A stretch of 64,000 bases of DNA from Prevotella sp. E15-22. Lineage in GTDB: Bacteria > Bacteroidota > Bacteroidia > Bacteroidales > Bacteroidaceae. Below, piece by piece: positions 63,573 through 64,000 of the stretch; position 1 is the first letter of the stretch; each line of letters opens with the position of its first letter. The stretch lies in the NCBI RefSeq assembly GCF_023204875.1, contig NZ_CP096247.1:434001-498000 (forward strand). Direction: 5' to 3'. The position numbers and the translations under genes were made by a program. The notes below the pieces were generated by a model. That model was not told the origin of the DNA and did no database searches. It worked only from the letters and a program-made list of their open reading frames with translations.

Positions 63573-64000
63573 GTGGAATGGAAAATAACGCATATTGTTG
63601 AAACTGACTCTACCAACCGATATATAAAGAGTTTGAGGGATGGGAATGTTGTTGTTGCTGACTATCAGACGGCAGGTCGAGGATGCGGAACAAATTCGTG
63701 GGAGTCGGAACGTGGCAAGAATCTCTTGTTCTCGATGATACTCCATCCGTCAGACGTCTTGGCGTCGCAGCAGTTTATCCTCTCAATGGCAAACGCGCTT
63801 GCGCTGAGGGATGCTCTTGCTGATTATGTGGATGATGTGAAGATAAAGTGGCCTAATGATATTTACTGGAAAGATTCTAAGATATGCGGCACACTGATAG
63901 AAACAACGCTGAAGGGAAATCATATTTCGGATTGTATAATTGGCACGGGCTTAAATGTTAACCAGCGAATGTTCCATAGTGATGCGCCTAATCCCGTTTC
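63573..64000 (+). CDS. birA: biotin--[acetyl-CoA-carboxylase] ligase (3' end outside window)
   Basis: At least 142 codons, open to the right edge. The start is GTG at 63573: the reading VEWKITHIVETDSTNRYIKS fits BirA, and no in-frame ATG lies nearby upstream. Ligase motifs: TAGRGCGTNSWES (biotinyl-AMP loop), KWPNDIYW and GTGLNVNQ. It attaches biotin to carboxyl-carrier proteins via biotinyl-5'-AMP. No N-terminal HTH, so this is the enzyme-only form, not a repressor. Near-leaderless: 4 nt separate promoter box and GTG. Confidence 0.93.
   Translation, partial: MEWKITHIVETDSTNRYIKSLRDGNVVVADYQTAGRGCGTNSWESERGKNLLFSMILHPSDVLASQQFILSMANALALRDALADYVDDVKIKWPNDIYWKDSKICGTLIETTLKGNHISDCIIGTGLNVNQRMFHSDAPNPV

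Overview
The window looks like chromosome of a Prevotella-type member of the Bacteroidales (rumen/gut Prevotella in the broad sense). Reasons: promoters of the Bacteroidetes form (TTTG, about 20 bp, TAnnTTTG) recur before most genes; proteins carry Bacteroidales-type signal peptides, lipoboxes and short C-terminal 'GIY/GVY...NGKKV' tails; there is a GPH transporter-GH10-GH43-GH67 xylan operon like the xyn cluster of P. bryantii; and BspA-type leucine-rich repeats, a TPR transmembrane regulator and a DUF3244 protein are present. Gene starts seldom have Shine-Dalgarno sequences.

Layout. 1-1982: tail of one gene and a dCache-HAMP histidine kinase. 2036-5022 (minus): pyruvate formate-lyase and its activase. 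5267-10286: secreted GH97 and multidomain GH98 enzymes. 10445-17926: probable six-gene operon of three overlapping dCache sensor genes (sensor only; sensor with a dead kinase domain; active kinase), two outer-membrane beta-barrel proteins and an S41 peptidase-like lipoprotein. 18011-26947 (minus): xylan operon of transporter, GH10, GH43, GH67 and two more GH43. 27114-29851: divergent SGNH esterase and a short-chain dehydrogenase. There is no SusC/SusD pair.

29860-47980 is an accessory region, visibly richer in A+T and in repeats. It holds a BspA-like LRR protein, a family of at least five small lipoproteins with near-identical segments, a TPR/transmembrane regulator, a DUF3244 protein, a transglutaminase-like/discoidin lipoprotein and an O-antigen-ligase-type membrane protein. 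Three copies of a hairpin repeat lie in it, and one abuts a cut-down lipoprotein gene fragment. Further right are a secreted protein with a papain-like (DUF7689-type) segment, a beta-propeller protein and a gene-poor stretch with palindromes and tandem repeats.

48068-64000 is mostly housekeeping: SGNH hydrolase, free Met-R-sulfoxide reductase, enolase, metal transporters (Cu/Zn permease with HMA domain, ZIP, CDF), RidA, flavin reductase, small DUF proteins, tRNA-Lys(UUU), AI-2E-family permease, thymidine kinase, RsmI, a coiled-coil lipoprotein, TadA and the start of BirA.

Most promising for follow-up: the pseudokinase-containing sensor trio and its second, partial copy; the lipoprotein/O-ligase accessory locus with its repeats; and seven genes whose -7 promoter box lies only 4-9 nt before the start codon, implying leaderless mRNAs.
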